A DNA stretch of 18,526 nucleotides from NCBI GenBank assembly GCA_037388705.1, contig JARRJY010000063.1:1-18526 (forward strand). Direction: 5' to 3'. The stretch comes from JARRJY01 sp037388705 (GTDB taxonomy: Bacteria > Pseudomonadota > Gammaproteobacteria > UBA6429 > Thiohalophilaceae). The translations under genes were made by a program, and so were the position numbers. The first letter of the stretch is position 1, and each line of letters starts with the position of its first letter. The notes beneath the pieces were generated by a model, which saw only the letters and a program-made list of their open reading frames with translations, searched no databases and had not been told where the DNA came from. Shown here in pieces: positions 6,421-13,368 of this stretch.

Positions 6421-7218
6421 TTAACTGAACAACTCAGCCAGTTTATCACCAGGCTCATCGGCACGCATAAAGGCTTCACCAACCAGGAACGCATTCACGT
6501 TATTGTCTTGCATCAGTTTTACGTCAGCCGGAGTATGAATACCACTTTCTGTTACCACGATACGATCAGCGGGAATGAGTTTTAATAATTCCAGGGTTGT
6601 ATCCAGCGAGGTTTCAAAGGTACGCAGGTTACGGTTATTGATACCAACCAGTGGCAGATCAAGTTTCAGTGATCGCTGCAGTTCTTGTTCATCATGTACT
6701 TCAACCAGAACATCCATGCCCAGTTCTGTTGCTAATGTACTTAACCCGGCAAGTTGCTCGTCAGTTAAACAGGCAACAATCAACAAAATACAGTCCGCAT
6801 TAATAGCACGCGCTTCATATACCTGGTAAGGGTCAATGATAAAATCTTTGCGAATTACCGGCAGTGAACACGCTTCACGCGCCTGTAGTAAATACTCATC
6901 ACTCCCCTGGAAAAAATCGATATCCGTTAAGACAGATAAACAGGCTGCACCGCCCTTTTCATAGGACCGGGCAATCTGAACAGGGTCGAAGTTTTCCCGC
7001 ATAACACCCTTGCTGGGAGAAGCCTTCTTGATTTCGGCAATCACACCGGCTTTACCTTCAGCCATTTTTTTCCTTATAGATTCAACGAAGCCACGCGGTG
7101 CTAAAGCTGCTTTTGCCTTTTCTTTTATTTCATCCAGTGAAATCTTATTGATACGATCAGCGATCTCTTCACGCTTGCGATCAACAATTTTTTTCAAGAT
7201 ATCCGGTGTATCCGACAT
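6421..7218 (-). CDS. trpC: Indole-3-glycerol phosphate synthase
   Basis: This 265-residue TIM-barrel enzyme starts MSDTPDILKKIVDRKREEI and matches the monofunctional TrpC length; no TrpF domain is fused. Diagnostic motifs are VIAEIKKASPSKG (catalytic Glu and Lys near the first strand), RKDFIIDPYQVYEAR, LVGINNRNL, VVTESGI and FLVGEAFMR. It closes the indole ring, turning carboxyphenylaminodeoxyribulose phosphate into indole-3-glycerol phosphate. It is the last gene of the trp block, 16 bp after trpD, and faces crp across a shared terminator. The longer open frame (to 7290) overlaps trpD and does not resemble the family. Confidence 0.97.
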   Translation of the reverse strand: MSDTPDILKKIVDRKREEIADRINKISLDEIKEKAKAALAPRGFVESIRKKMAEGKAGVIAEIKKASPSKGVMRENFDPVQIARSYEKGGAACLSVLTDIDFFQGSDEYLLQAREACSLPVIRKDFIIDPYQVYEARAINADCILLIVACLTDEQLAGLSTLATELGMDVLVEVHDEQELQRSLKLDLPLVGINNRNLRTFETSLDTTLELLKLIPADRIVVTESGIHTPADVKLMQDNNVNAFLVGEAFMRADEPGDKLAELFS

Positions 7219-7234
7219 TAAACTTCTTCTTGCT

Positions 7235-8251
7235 TTAAAAACTTCTGGATAATGATACCAGTGCTTCAAGTTTCTCGGCAGCCTTGCCACTGGCGATCAC
7301 TTCATCCGCTTTTTTAATACCTGCTTCCAGGGAGCCAGCAAGACCTGCCGCGTAAATGGCTGCGCCGGCATTCAGTACCACGATGTCCCGTGCGGGACCA
7401 GCTTCGTTATTCAGTACTGTCCTTACCACCGCCAGTGAATCATCCGCACTGCTTACTGCCAGTTTAGAAACATCACCTTTAGATAAACCAAAATCTTCTG
7501 GCTGAATGGTGTAGGTGTTCACCTTGCCATCTTTTAGTTCTGCTACCCTGGTGGCTGAACCTATACTGATTTCATCCATACCATCTTCCGCATGAACAAC
7601 CAGCACATGTTGGCTTCCTAACTTTCCAAGTACTTCGGCTAATGGCTCCAGCCATTGTTCACTGAATACACCCAGTACCTGGTTTGGCGCACCGGCAGGG
7701 TTCGTTAATGGACCGAGCACATTAAAGATTGTTCGTACACCCATTTCCTTGCGTGGACCGATGGCATGTTTCATGGCCGAATGATGGGCCGGTGCAAACA
7801 TAAAGCCGACCCCAACCTGCTCAATACATTGTGCAACCTGTTGCGGCGTTAACTGTAAATTCACACCAGCAGCTTCCAGTACATCTGCACTACCCGATTT
7901 ACTGGAGATGGAACGGTTACCATGCTTGGCCACACTGCCACCTGCGGCTGCTACTACAAAGGCACTGGTTGTTGAAATATTAAAGGTACTGGCACCATCA
8001 CCACCGGTACCACAGGTATCCACCATGTGATCTGCTTTAACATCAACTTTCTCGGCAAGCTCTCGCATTACGCCTGCTGCCGCGGCAATTTCATCAACCG
8101 TTTCACCTTTCATGCGCAAACCAATCAGGAAGCCACCGATCTGAGCCTGGGTTGCTTCACCCGTCATGATGGTACGCATCACTGAAGTCATATCATCGGC
8201 ACTCAGGTTTTGCCCTTCGGTAACTGCTTTAATGGCTGCTTGCATATCCAT
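7235..8251 (-). CDS. trpD: Anthranilate phosphoribosyltransferase
   Basis: This 338-residue protein has the family signatures VDTCGTGGDGASTFNIST (PRPP/pyrophosphate-binding glycine loop), KHGNRSISSKSGSADVLEA (anthranilate and Mg region) and GPRKEMGVRTIFNVLGPLTNPA. It transfers phosphoribose from PRPP to anthranilate. The start ATG at 8251 has a perfect GGAGGA site six bases upstream. It is monofunctional: the TrpG amidotransferase is a separate gene 34 bp upstream. Four-base complementarity (CCAC/GTGG) just before the site could form a very small hairpin, probably without effect. Confidence 0.97.
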   Translation of the reverse strand: MDMQAAIKAVTEGQNLSADDMTSVMRTIMTGEATQAQIGGFLIGLRMKGETVDEIAAAAGVMRELAEKVDVKADHMVDTCGTGGDGASTFNISTTSAFVVAAAGGSVAKHGNRSISSKSGSADVLEAAGVNLQLTPQQVAQCIEQVGVGFMFAPAHHSAMKHAIGPRKEMGVRTIFNVLGPLTNPAGAPNQVLGVFSEQWLEPLAEVLGKLGSQHVLVVHAEDGMDEISIGSATRVAELKDGKVNTYTIQPEDFGLSKGDVSKLAVSSADDSLAVVRTVLNNEAGPARDIVVLNAGAAIYAAGLAGSLEAGIKKADEVIASGKAAEKLEALVSLSRSF

Positions 8252-8285
8252 AGTGTATCCTCCACTTTGTGTGGTACATCGTTTT

Positions 8286-8867
8286 TTATTTTTTATCTAA
8301 AAAATTCTTTAGTAACTGGTGGCCCGACTCGGTGAGAATCGATTCAGGATGGAACTGCATACCCTGAATATTATATTCCCTGTGCCTGACACCCATGATT
8401 TCATTCATGTCACCGTTGTCATCTTCTGTCCATGCCGTTATTTCCAGGCAATCGGGAATGCTTTCTTTTTCGATCACCAGTGAATGATAACGGGTGGCTT
8501 CAAACGGAATACTGATGCCGGTGAATACGCCAGTATCCTTGTGGTGAATCATGGATGTTTTACCATGCATGATTTCACTTGCATGCACAATCTTACCACC
8601 GAAAGCCTGGCCAATACTCTGGTGACCAAGACAGACACCCAGGACAGGTAACTTTCCAGCAAAGTGCTTGATAGCATCAATAGAAATACCGGCTTCGTTG
8701 GGTGTACAGGGTCCCGGTGAAATCACCAGGTACTCCGGTTTAAGTTGTTCAATCTCGTCGACGGTAATTTGATCATTACGATGCACCACCACCTCTGCAC
8801 CCAGCTCACCAAAGTACTGCACCAGGTTATAAGTAAAGGAGTCATAATTATCGATCATCAATAACAT
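8286..8867 (-). CDS. trpG: Anthranilate synthase component II (glutamine amidotransferase)
   Basis: This 193-residue class I glutamine amidotransferase has Cys79 in GVCLGHQ, and His173 and Glu175 in FHPES, as the catalytic triad. SPGPCTPNEAG (50-60) forms the oxyanion region. It supplies ammonia from glutamine to TrpE. The gene begins 12 bp after the trpE stop; an AAGGAG site overlaps the stop codon, so the two are probably translationally coupled. Members of this family also serve as PabA for p-aminobenzoate synthesis; the location after trpE favours TrpG, but a shared role is possible. Confidence 0.96.
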   Translation of the reverse strand: MLLMIDNYDSFTYNLVQYFGELGAEVVVHRNDQITVDEIEQLKPEYLVISPGPCTPNEAGISIDAIKHFAGKLPVLGVCLGHQSIGQAFGGKIVHASEIMHGKTSMIHHKDTGVFTGISIPFEATRYHSLVIEKESIPDCLEITAWTEDDNGDMNEIMGVRHREYNIQGMQFHPESILTESGHQLLKNFLDKK

Positions 8868-8879
8868 TTTTTTACTCCT

Positions 8880-10364
8880 TTACCTGTGTGAGCCATCTAG
8901 CCCGGCTTCGGCCATGGCAACAGCACGAAATACGGCGCGCCCCTTGTTCATGGTTTCATCCCATTCATTTCGTGGTACTGAATCATAAACAATACCGGCG
9001 CCTGCCTGTATGTGTAAGGTTTTATCTTTTATCACCGCGGTCCGGATTGCAATCGCGGTGTCCATGTTACCGTTCCATGCCAGGTAACCGACTGCACCTG
9101 CATACACTCCTCGCTTAACCGGCTCCAGTTCATCAATGATTTCCATGGCACGTATCTTTGGCGCACCACTTACCGTACCTGCCGGGAAAGTGGCTCGTAA
9201 TACATCCATGGCACTCATTCCCTGTTTTAACTGGCCGGTGACATTGGAAACAATATGCATGACGTGTGAATAACGTTCGATGATCATTTTATCCGTCAGC
9301 GTCACACTGCCGGTATCAGCGATGCGTCCCACGTCATTACGCCCAAGATCGATCAGCATTAAATGCTCGGCAAGTTCTTTTGGATCTGCAAGCAAGTCTT
9401 CTTCAAGCGCCACATCTTCTGCTTCTGTCTTGCCGCGCGGACGTGTGCCGGCAATAGGTCGTACCGTCACTTCACCATCTTCCAGGCGGGTAAGGATTTC
9501 CGGTGATGAACCCACGATATGGAAATCTTCCAGGTCCAGGTAATACATGTACGGTGATGGGTTCAGGCTACGCAGGGCTCGGTACAAATCCAGTGGCCTG
9601 GCATTGAACGGGATCGACAAACGCTGCGATAACACCACTTGCATCACATCACCATCGGTAATGTATTGCTTGCTTTTTTCTACGGCCTGCTCAAAACCAT
9701 CCTGGGTAAAACCGGAAATAAAATCAGATTCACTGACTTTTACAGAACTGGCTTTTGCTTCATGTTTTACCGGGGTATCCAGTTGATACACCAGCTGGTC
9801 AAGGCGTTGCTGCCCTTTACTCAAGGCATCCTTTTCTGCCACATCCACATGCACAATGACATAAAGCTTGCCACTTAAATTATCAAACACCACCAGTTCA
9901 TCGGAAACCATTAATAAAATATCCGGCGCACCGATGGTATCCGGGTTTGGGCAATTGGCTAAACGCGGCTCGATAAAACGAATAGTGTCATAACCAAAGT
10001 AGCCTACCAGCCCGCCGTTAAAACGCGGAAAGTTCTCAATTTCAGGAATTTTATACTGGCCCTGTAATTCTTCAATCCATGTCAGCGGGTCATCCACATC
10101 CAGTGATTGAATTTCATTACCGTTTTGTTGCACCGAAACGTGCCTGCCATTAATCCGTACCACTTTGCTACATGGCAAACCAATAATGGAGTAACGCCCC
10201 CATTTTTCACCGCCGTGAACAGATTCAAATAAATATGAATAGGGGCCATCGGCCAGTTTAAGATATGTGCTTAACGGGGTATCAAGATCAGCAAGGACTT
10301 CCCGCATCAGCGGGATACGGTTATAGCCTTGTGAAACATAAGCATTGAATTGTTTTTGATTCAT
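8880..10364 (-). CDS. trpE: Anthranilate synthase component I
   Basis: This 494-residue chorismate-utilising enzyme has an N-terminal regulatory half with YLFESVHGGEKWGRYS. That is the region equivalent to the LLES Trp-binding site, so feedback inhibition by tryptophan is likely. The C-terminal half has QVVLSQRLS, GSSPEILTR, VRPIAGTRPRG, LIDLGRNDVGR, FPAGTVSGAPKIRAMEII and QAGAGIVYDS. With TrpG it makes anthranilate from chorismate and glutamine. An AGG Shine-Dalgarno lies eight bases before the ATG. That site is part of an 11-bp arm complementary to codons 2-5 of the upstream leader peptide, which suggests regulated initiation. It is 120 bp from gph in the same orientation. Confidence 0.97.
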   Translation of the reverse strand: MNQKQFNAYVSQGYNRIPLMREVLADLDTPLSTYLKLADGPYSYLFESVHGGEKWGRYSIIGLPCSKVVRINGRHVSVQQNGNEIQSLDVDDPLTWIEELQGQYKIPEIENFPRFNGGLVGYFGYDTIRFIEPRLANCPNPDTIGAPDILLMVSDELVVFDNLSGKLYVIVHVDVAEKDALSKGQQRLDQLVYQLDTPVKHEAKASSVKVSESDFISGFTQDGFEQAVEKSKQYITDGDVMQVVLSQRLSIPFNARPLDLYRALRSLNPSPYMYYLDLEDFHIVGSSPEILTRLEDGEVTVRPIAGTRPRGKTEAEDVALEEDLLADPKELAEHLMLIDLGRNDVGRIADTGSVTLTDKMIIERYSHVMHIVSNVTGQLKQGMSAMDVLRATFPAGTVSGAPKIRAMEIIDELEPVKRGVYAGAVGYLAWNGNMDTAIAIRTAVIKDKTLHIQAGAGIVYDSVPRNEWDETMNKGRAVFRAVAMAEAGLDGSHR

Positions 10365-10370
10365 TCTTTT

Positions 10371-10470
10371 TACCTGAAGAAATACAGTTATACAAAAATA
10401 CAGACAACAACGGGTACTACCAGGTACGCCATCGTTTTTGTATTTGCAGACTGTAAAAATTCTTCAGGTA
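10371..10470 (-). promoter_or_regulatory. trp leader hairpin that can cover the trpE ribosome-binding site
   Basis: In minus-strand RNA, three ordered segments of the leader pair with three segments before trpE. UACCUGAAGAA (10470-10460) pairs with 10381-10371 (11 bp, includes the trpE AGG site). UACAGU (10455-10450) pairs with 10388-10383 (6 bp). AUACAAAAA (10443-10435) pairs with 10398-10390 (9 bp). The internal loops are small (4/1 and 6/1 nt). The apical part contains both Trp codons, the leader stop and a small GUAC hairpin. No GC-rich stem followed directly by a U-run is present, so a classical attenuator terminator is not visible. Inference: ribosome position on the leader decides whether the trpE site is open. 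Confidence 0.6.
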
Positions 10471-10473
10471 CAT
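10417..10473 (-). CDS. trpL: trp operon leader peptide (18 codons, two Trp codons)
   Basis: A short frame starting ATG at 10473 encodes MYLKNFYSLQIQKRWRTW and stops with TAG. Trp codons are at positions 15 and 18, the last one directly before the stop. The RWRTW ending resembles the WWRTS ending of E. coli TrpL. It lies exactly in the gph-trpE gap, on the trpE strand, 11 bp after the gph stop, without a strong Shine-Dalgarno, so reinitiation after gph is plausible. A sensor of charged tRNA-Trp is the obvious role. Attenuation-type control of trpE has been reported in pseudomonads, which fits. The gene is tiny, so the call rests on its Trp content and location. Confidence 0.8.
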   Translation of the reverse strand: MYLKNFYSLQIQKRWRTW

Positions 10474-10484
10474 GTTGTTAGTTT

Positions 10485-11177
10485 TCAGGCAGCACCCTGT
10501 ACTGCATTTCCCAAGACTGTTGGTAATTCTGCCATCGAATCAATCACTGCATCCGGGTTGGCAGTACGAATATCTTCACCGTGATTATAACCATAACTCA
10601 TGCAGACAATCTGGAACCCGGCGGCACGTGATGCCTTCACATCACTGATCGAATCACCCAGCATCATTGCATTTGCCGGCTTCACACCAAAAAAGTCGGC
10701 CGCATGTAACAAAGGCATAGGATCCGGCTTTTTCTTCTCCAGCGTATCACCGCAGATGATGATCTCAAAGTGGTCATGTGCTCCCAGGTCTTTGAGTAAG
10801 GGAATAGTGAATTGTGAAGCCTTGTTGGTCACACAACCCAGTTTGTACCCTTGCTCTTCAAGATAGGCCAGGCCTTCTTCGACACCGGGGTACAGGCAGC
10901 TGCGCTTGCTGGTATTTTCCGCATAGAGTTCCAGGAAAATCGGATAGGCTTTTTCAAACAGTGCCTCGTCCGGTTCGCCATCCAGCTGGCCGATTAATGC
11001 CCGGCGTGTTAAACGCTCTACGCCATTTCCTACCCAGTTACGCACCTTGGCCTCGCCATGGGTCGGCATACCCAGCTGCTTCATCATTTCATCAACACAA
11101 TAGGCAAGATCCGGCACACTGTCGACCAGCGTACCGTCCACGTCGATGAGGATCATTTCCGGCTTTCTTAATGCCAT
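10485..11177 (-). CDS. gph: Phosphoglycolate phosphatase
   Basis: This 230-residue HAD-superfamily phosphatase has motif I LIDVDGTLVDS (nucleophile Asp12, acid/base Asp14), motif II CVTNK, the Lys-containing KKKPDP segment (motif III) and motif IV MLGDSISDV. A helical cap (about 20-85) follows motif I, as in Gph. It removes phosphate from 2-phosphoglycolate, a product of DNA 3'-end repair or of Rubisco oxygenation, giving glycolate. The gene starts three bases after the rpe stop, the conserved rpe-gph pair, and precedes the trp leader. Other HAD phosphatases look similar, but the rpe-gph-trpE context makes Gph the best call. Confidence 0.93.
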   Translation of the reverse strand: MALRKPEMILIDVDGTLVDSVPDLAYCVDEMMKQLGMPTHGEAKVRNWVGNGVERLTRRALIGQLDGEPDEALFEKAYPIFLELYAENTSKRSCLYPGVEEGLAYLEEQGYKLGCVTNKASQFTIPLLKDLGAHDHFEIIICGDTLEKKKPDPMPLLHAADFFGVKPANAMMLGDSISDVKASRAAGFQIVCMSYGYNHGEDIRTANPDAVIDSMAELPTVLGNAVQGAA

Positions 11178-11180
11178 TGT

Positions 11181-11873
11181 TTATCTACCTGACTTGGCTA
11201 ACTCGTCACGGAACTGTTTGATAATAGTGTCATAAATGTTGGGATCACTATCGTTCTTGGCACCAAATACGGCAGAACCAGCTACGAACATGTCAGCGCC
11301 CGCTTCGGCAATCTCACGAATGTTATCAGCCTTTACGCCACCATCGATTTCCAGTGTGATGTCATAACCACTTTCATCAATCATCTTACGCGCTTCACGC
11401 AGCTTGTTCATGGTTTCAGGAATAAAGCTCTGACCACCGAAACCCGGGTTCACTGACATCAGTAACACGATATCTACTTTGTCCATTACATGTTTCAGCA
11501 CATCCAGCGGTGTTGCCGGGTTAAATACCAGGCCTGATTTACATCCACCTTCACGGATCATCTGCAAGGTACGGTCAATATGCTCGGAAGCTTCAGGGTG
11601 GAATGTAATATAACTGGCACCCGCATCAATAAAATCCGGAATGATACGATCGACGGGTTTCACCATCAGGTGCACATCGATGTCAGCTTTCACACCATGC
11701 TTGCGCAATGAATCACACACCAGGGGACCGATGGTCAGGTTAGGAACATAATGGTTATCCATGACGTCAAAGTGCACGACGTCGGCACCTGATGCAATAA
11801 CGTTGTCGACTTCTTCACCCAGGCGGGCAAAAACCGCCGAAAGAATCGAAGGTGCAATTTTAAAATCAGCCAG
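11181..11873 (-). CDS. rpe: Ribulose-phosphate 3-epimerase (apparent CTG start)
   Basis: The protein interconverts ribulose 5-phosphate and xylulose 5-phosphate. Family motifs are clear: IAPSILSA, VVHFDVMDNHYVPNLTIGP (metal ligands His34 and Asp36), DVHLMV, GFGGQSF and LEIDGGV (second catalytic Asp). The first ATG/GTG/TTG in frame is GTG 11777, which would remove the first strand and about 32 conserved residues. Homology continues upstream to ADFKIAPSIL, exactly where an initiator Met is expected. There the codon is CTG (11871-11873), eight bases after an AGAGG site, with a TAA just further upstream. I therefore place the start at CTG, giving 230 residues. Position 14 is Val in SAVFARL, where relatives usually have Asp (SADFARL). 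Confidence 0.93.
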   Translation of the reverse strand: MADFKIAPSILSAVFARLGEEVDNVIASGADVVHFDVMDNHYVPNLTIGPLVCDSLRKHGVKADIDVHLMVKPVDRIIPDFIDAGASYITFHPEASEHIDRTLQMIREGGCKSGLVFNPATPLDVLKHVMDKVDIVLLMSVNPGFGGQSFIPETMNKLREARKMIDESGYDITLEIDGGVKADNIREIAEAGADMFVAGSAVFGAKNDSDPNIYDTIIKQFRDELAKSGR

Positions 11874-12037
11874 CTTGATTGCCTCTTACTTGTTAAGGTT
11901 TTTCCCGGCCCAGATCTCACCCCAGCCAAGACGAACGGCAAACTTTACCTGATCACAGAGGAATTTTCAGCCTTTTGCGGACCTCAATGCCTGCGTATAC
12001 TAGGATTTATTCTATTTATATGTGGAGGGAAGGCGAA
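11874..12037. other. Divergent intergenic region between rpe and the DUF3530 gene
   Basis: This 164-bp gap should hold promoters for both directions. For the plus strand, TTTTGC and TATACT (about 11994-11999) are 17 bp apart, a weak sigma70-like match. For the minus strand nothing convincing stands out. A 22-codon minus-strand frame ending at the TAA before rpe has no usable start codon and is not called. Confidence 0.4.
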
Positions 12038-12835
12038 ATGATGCATAAAACGTGGTTAAAAATCACCCTATTCTGCCTGTTTTGCCTGTTTAGCCTGGCA
12101 ACCCGGGCTTCGGATACCGCCAAGGAAAAACGCTGGGCTGACCAGATTGTTGATTCCATCATGGTAGGTGATGCGGAATGGCTGACGGTAGGCAAGCAAA
12201 AAGTTCTCGCACTGTACTCGGAACAGTCCACCGAAAAACCCAGGGGTGGTGCAATTGTTCTTCATGGTATTGGTGCTCACCCCAACTGGGACCAGATTGT
12301 TCGCCCGGTACGCAGCCAGCTGCCAGACCATGGCTGGTCAACCCTGTCGGTGCAAATGCCGATCCTGCCCAATGACGCAAAACAGGAAGAATATGTACGC
12401 GTGTTTGATGAGGTAGCGCCACGTATGAACGCCGCCGTTAAATTTCTCAAGGACAAGGGTATCAACAATATCGTCATTGTTGCCCACAGCCTCGGCAGTG
12501 CCATGGCAGCCTATTACCTGAGGGAAAAACCGGATAGCAGTGTAAAAGCACTGGTAGCGATTGGTGCGACAGGCTCACATTTTAAAGATACTAACAAAAA
12601 CTATGTAAAGTCTCTTAATACAATAAAAGTGCCCGCGATGGATATTTTTGGAGCTAATGATTTACCTGATGTATTGAAATCAGCCGACGAAAGATTAGCT
12701 GTAGCACGTAAGGCTGGAAACAAGCACTACTCACAAACCAGGGTTCCAGGTGCCGATCATTTCTTCAATGGAAAACAGGATGTTTTAATCAAACACATTC
12801 TGGACTGGATAAAAAAATACGAAACGAGTAAATAA
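12038..12835 (+). CDS. Exported alpha/beta-hydrolase-like protein, DUF3530-type
   Basis: This 265-residue protein has an N-terminal signal peptide (Lys-rich start, hydrophobic 9-21, probable cleavage after ATRAS at 25). The mature part has GGAIVLHGIGAHPNWDQIV (70-88), GWSTLSVQMP, the nucleophile elbow AHSLGSA with Ser151, a possible acid in GANDLPD and His in GADHFFNG. This pattern fits DUF3530-type alpha/beta hydrolases, which are predicted to be periplasmic; their substrate is unknown. The start was placed at ATG 12038 (a second ATG follows at once), preceded by GGAGGGAAGG; the open frame to 11975 has no such site. It lies 16 bp before a CopD-like membrane gene, probably co-transcribed. Confidence 0.85.
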   Translation: MMHKTWLKITLFCLFCLFSLATRASDTAKEKRWADQIVDSIMVGDAEWLTVGKQKVLALYSEQSTEKPRGGAIVLHGIGAHPNWDQIVRPVRSQLPDHGWSTLSVQMPILPNDAKQEEYVRVFDEVAPRMNAAVKFLKDKGINNIVIVAHSLGSAMAAYYLREKPDSSVKALVAIGATGSHFKDTNKNYVKSLNTIKVPAMDIFGANDLPDVLKSADERLAVARKAGNKHYSQTRVPGADHFFNGKQDVLIKHILDWIKKYETSK

Positions 12836-12851
12836 AACAGGATTAATAATA

Positions 12852-13319
12852 ATGACACTTAATACTTTCTCAATACTTTTGCATGCTCTCTCAGCTGTAA
12901 TCTGGGTAGGCGGCATGTTCTTCGCATACATGGCACTGCGTCCGGTTGCAGCAAGTCAGCTTGAACCGCCACAACGACTTACCCTGTGGGTTGGTGTATT
13001 TGGCAAATTTTTTCCCTTTGTCTGGTTATCAGTCATCTTCCTGCCATTAACCGGCTACCTGATGATGTTTAATATATGGGGTGGTTTTGCCGACGCACCC
13101 AAATATATCCATATCATGCATGGCCTGGGAATTGTTATGATCCTGATTTACATGCATGTATTCTTTGCTCCCTACAAACGATTGAAAAACGCGGTAACTG
13201 TACAGGACTGGCCGGCAGGTGGAAAAAGCCTTAACCAGATTCGCAAACTGATCGCCATTAACCTAAGCATTGGTTTGATAGTGATTATTGTTGCCAGTGG
13301 CGGAAGGTTTTTTGGGTAA
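12852..13319 (+). CDS. CopD-like four-helix integral membrane protein
   Basis: This 155-residue protein has four predicted membrane helices at about 5-28, 47-72, 85-108 and 131-152. Helix 1 carries LLHALSAVIWVGGMFFAY, and helix 3 carries IHIMHGLGIVMILIYMHVFF. The paired histidines and the H...W.GG pattern are typical of the CopD / COG5615-like membrane proteins, some of which are thought to bind heme or copper. The true ligand is unknown. An AGGA site precedes the ATG. It follows the exported hydrolase by 16 bp and is closed by a terminator. Confidence 0.75.
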   Translation: MTLNTFSILLHALSAVIWVGGMFFAYMALRPVAASQLEPPQRLTLWVGVFGKFFPFVWLSVIFLPLTGYLMMFNIWGGFADAPKYIHIMHGLGIVMILIYMHVFFAPYKRLKNAVTVQDWPAGGKSLNQIRKLIAINLSIGLIVIIVASGGRFFG

Positions 13320-13336
13320 AGAATTATTTTATGAAT

Positions 13337-13368
13337 AAGGCCCGCAATACGGGCCTTTTTTTATTTTT
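13337..13368. terminator. Terminator after the CopD-like gene
   Basis: The stem AAGGCCCG (13337-13344) pairs with CGGGCCTT (13350-13357) across a CAATA loop. A T-rich run TTTTTATTTTT follows on the plus strand. It lies 17 bp after the stop of the membrane gene and abuts the stop codon of the convergent EAL gene. Confidence 0.9.

Noticed and set aside
10399..10430. Classical intrinsic terminator in the trp leader
   Set aside because: Only a 4-6 bp stem with a bulge can form (GUAC/GUAC core), and the U-rich stretch begins about 13 nt later, so it does not meet the usual pattern.
11735..11941. A 68-codon minus-strand frame upstream of and overlapping rpe
   Set aside because: It lies in a different frame from the clear Rpe homology and has no family resemblance; the rpe reading with a CTG start explains the region better.
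11884..11952. A short minus-strand frame ending at the TAA just before rpe (ends AGKNLNK)
   Set aside because: It has an upstream in-frame stop, no usable start codon and only about 22 codons; possibly a remnant, but unsupported.
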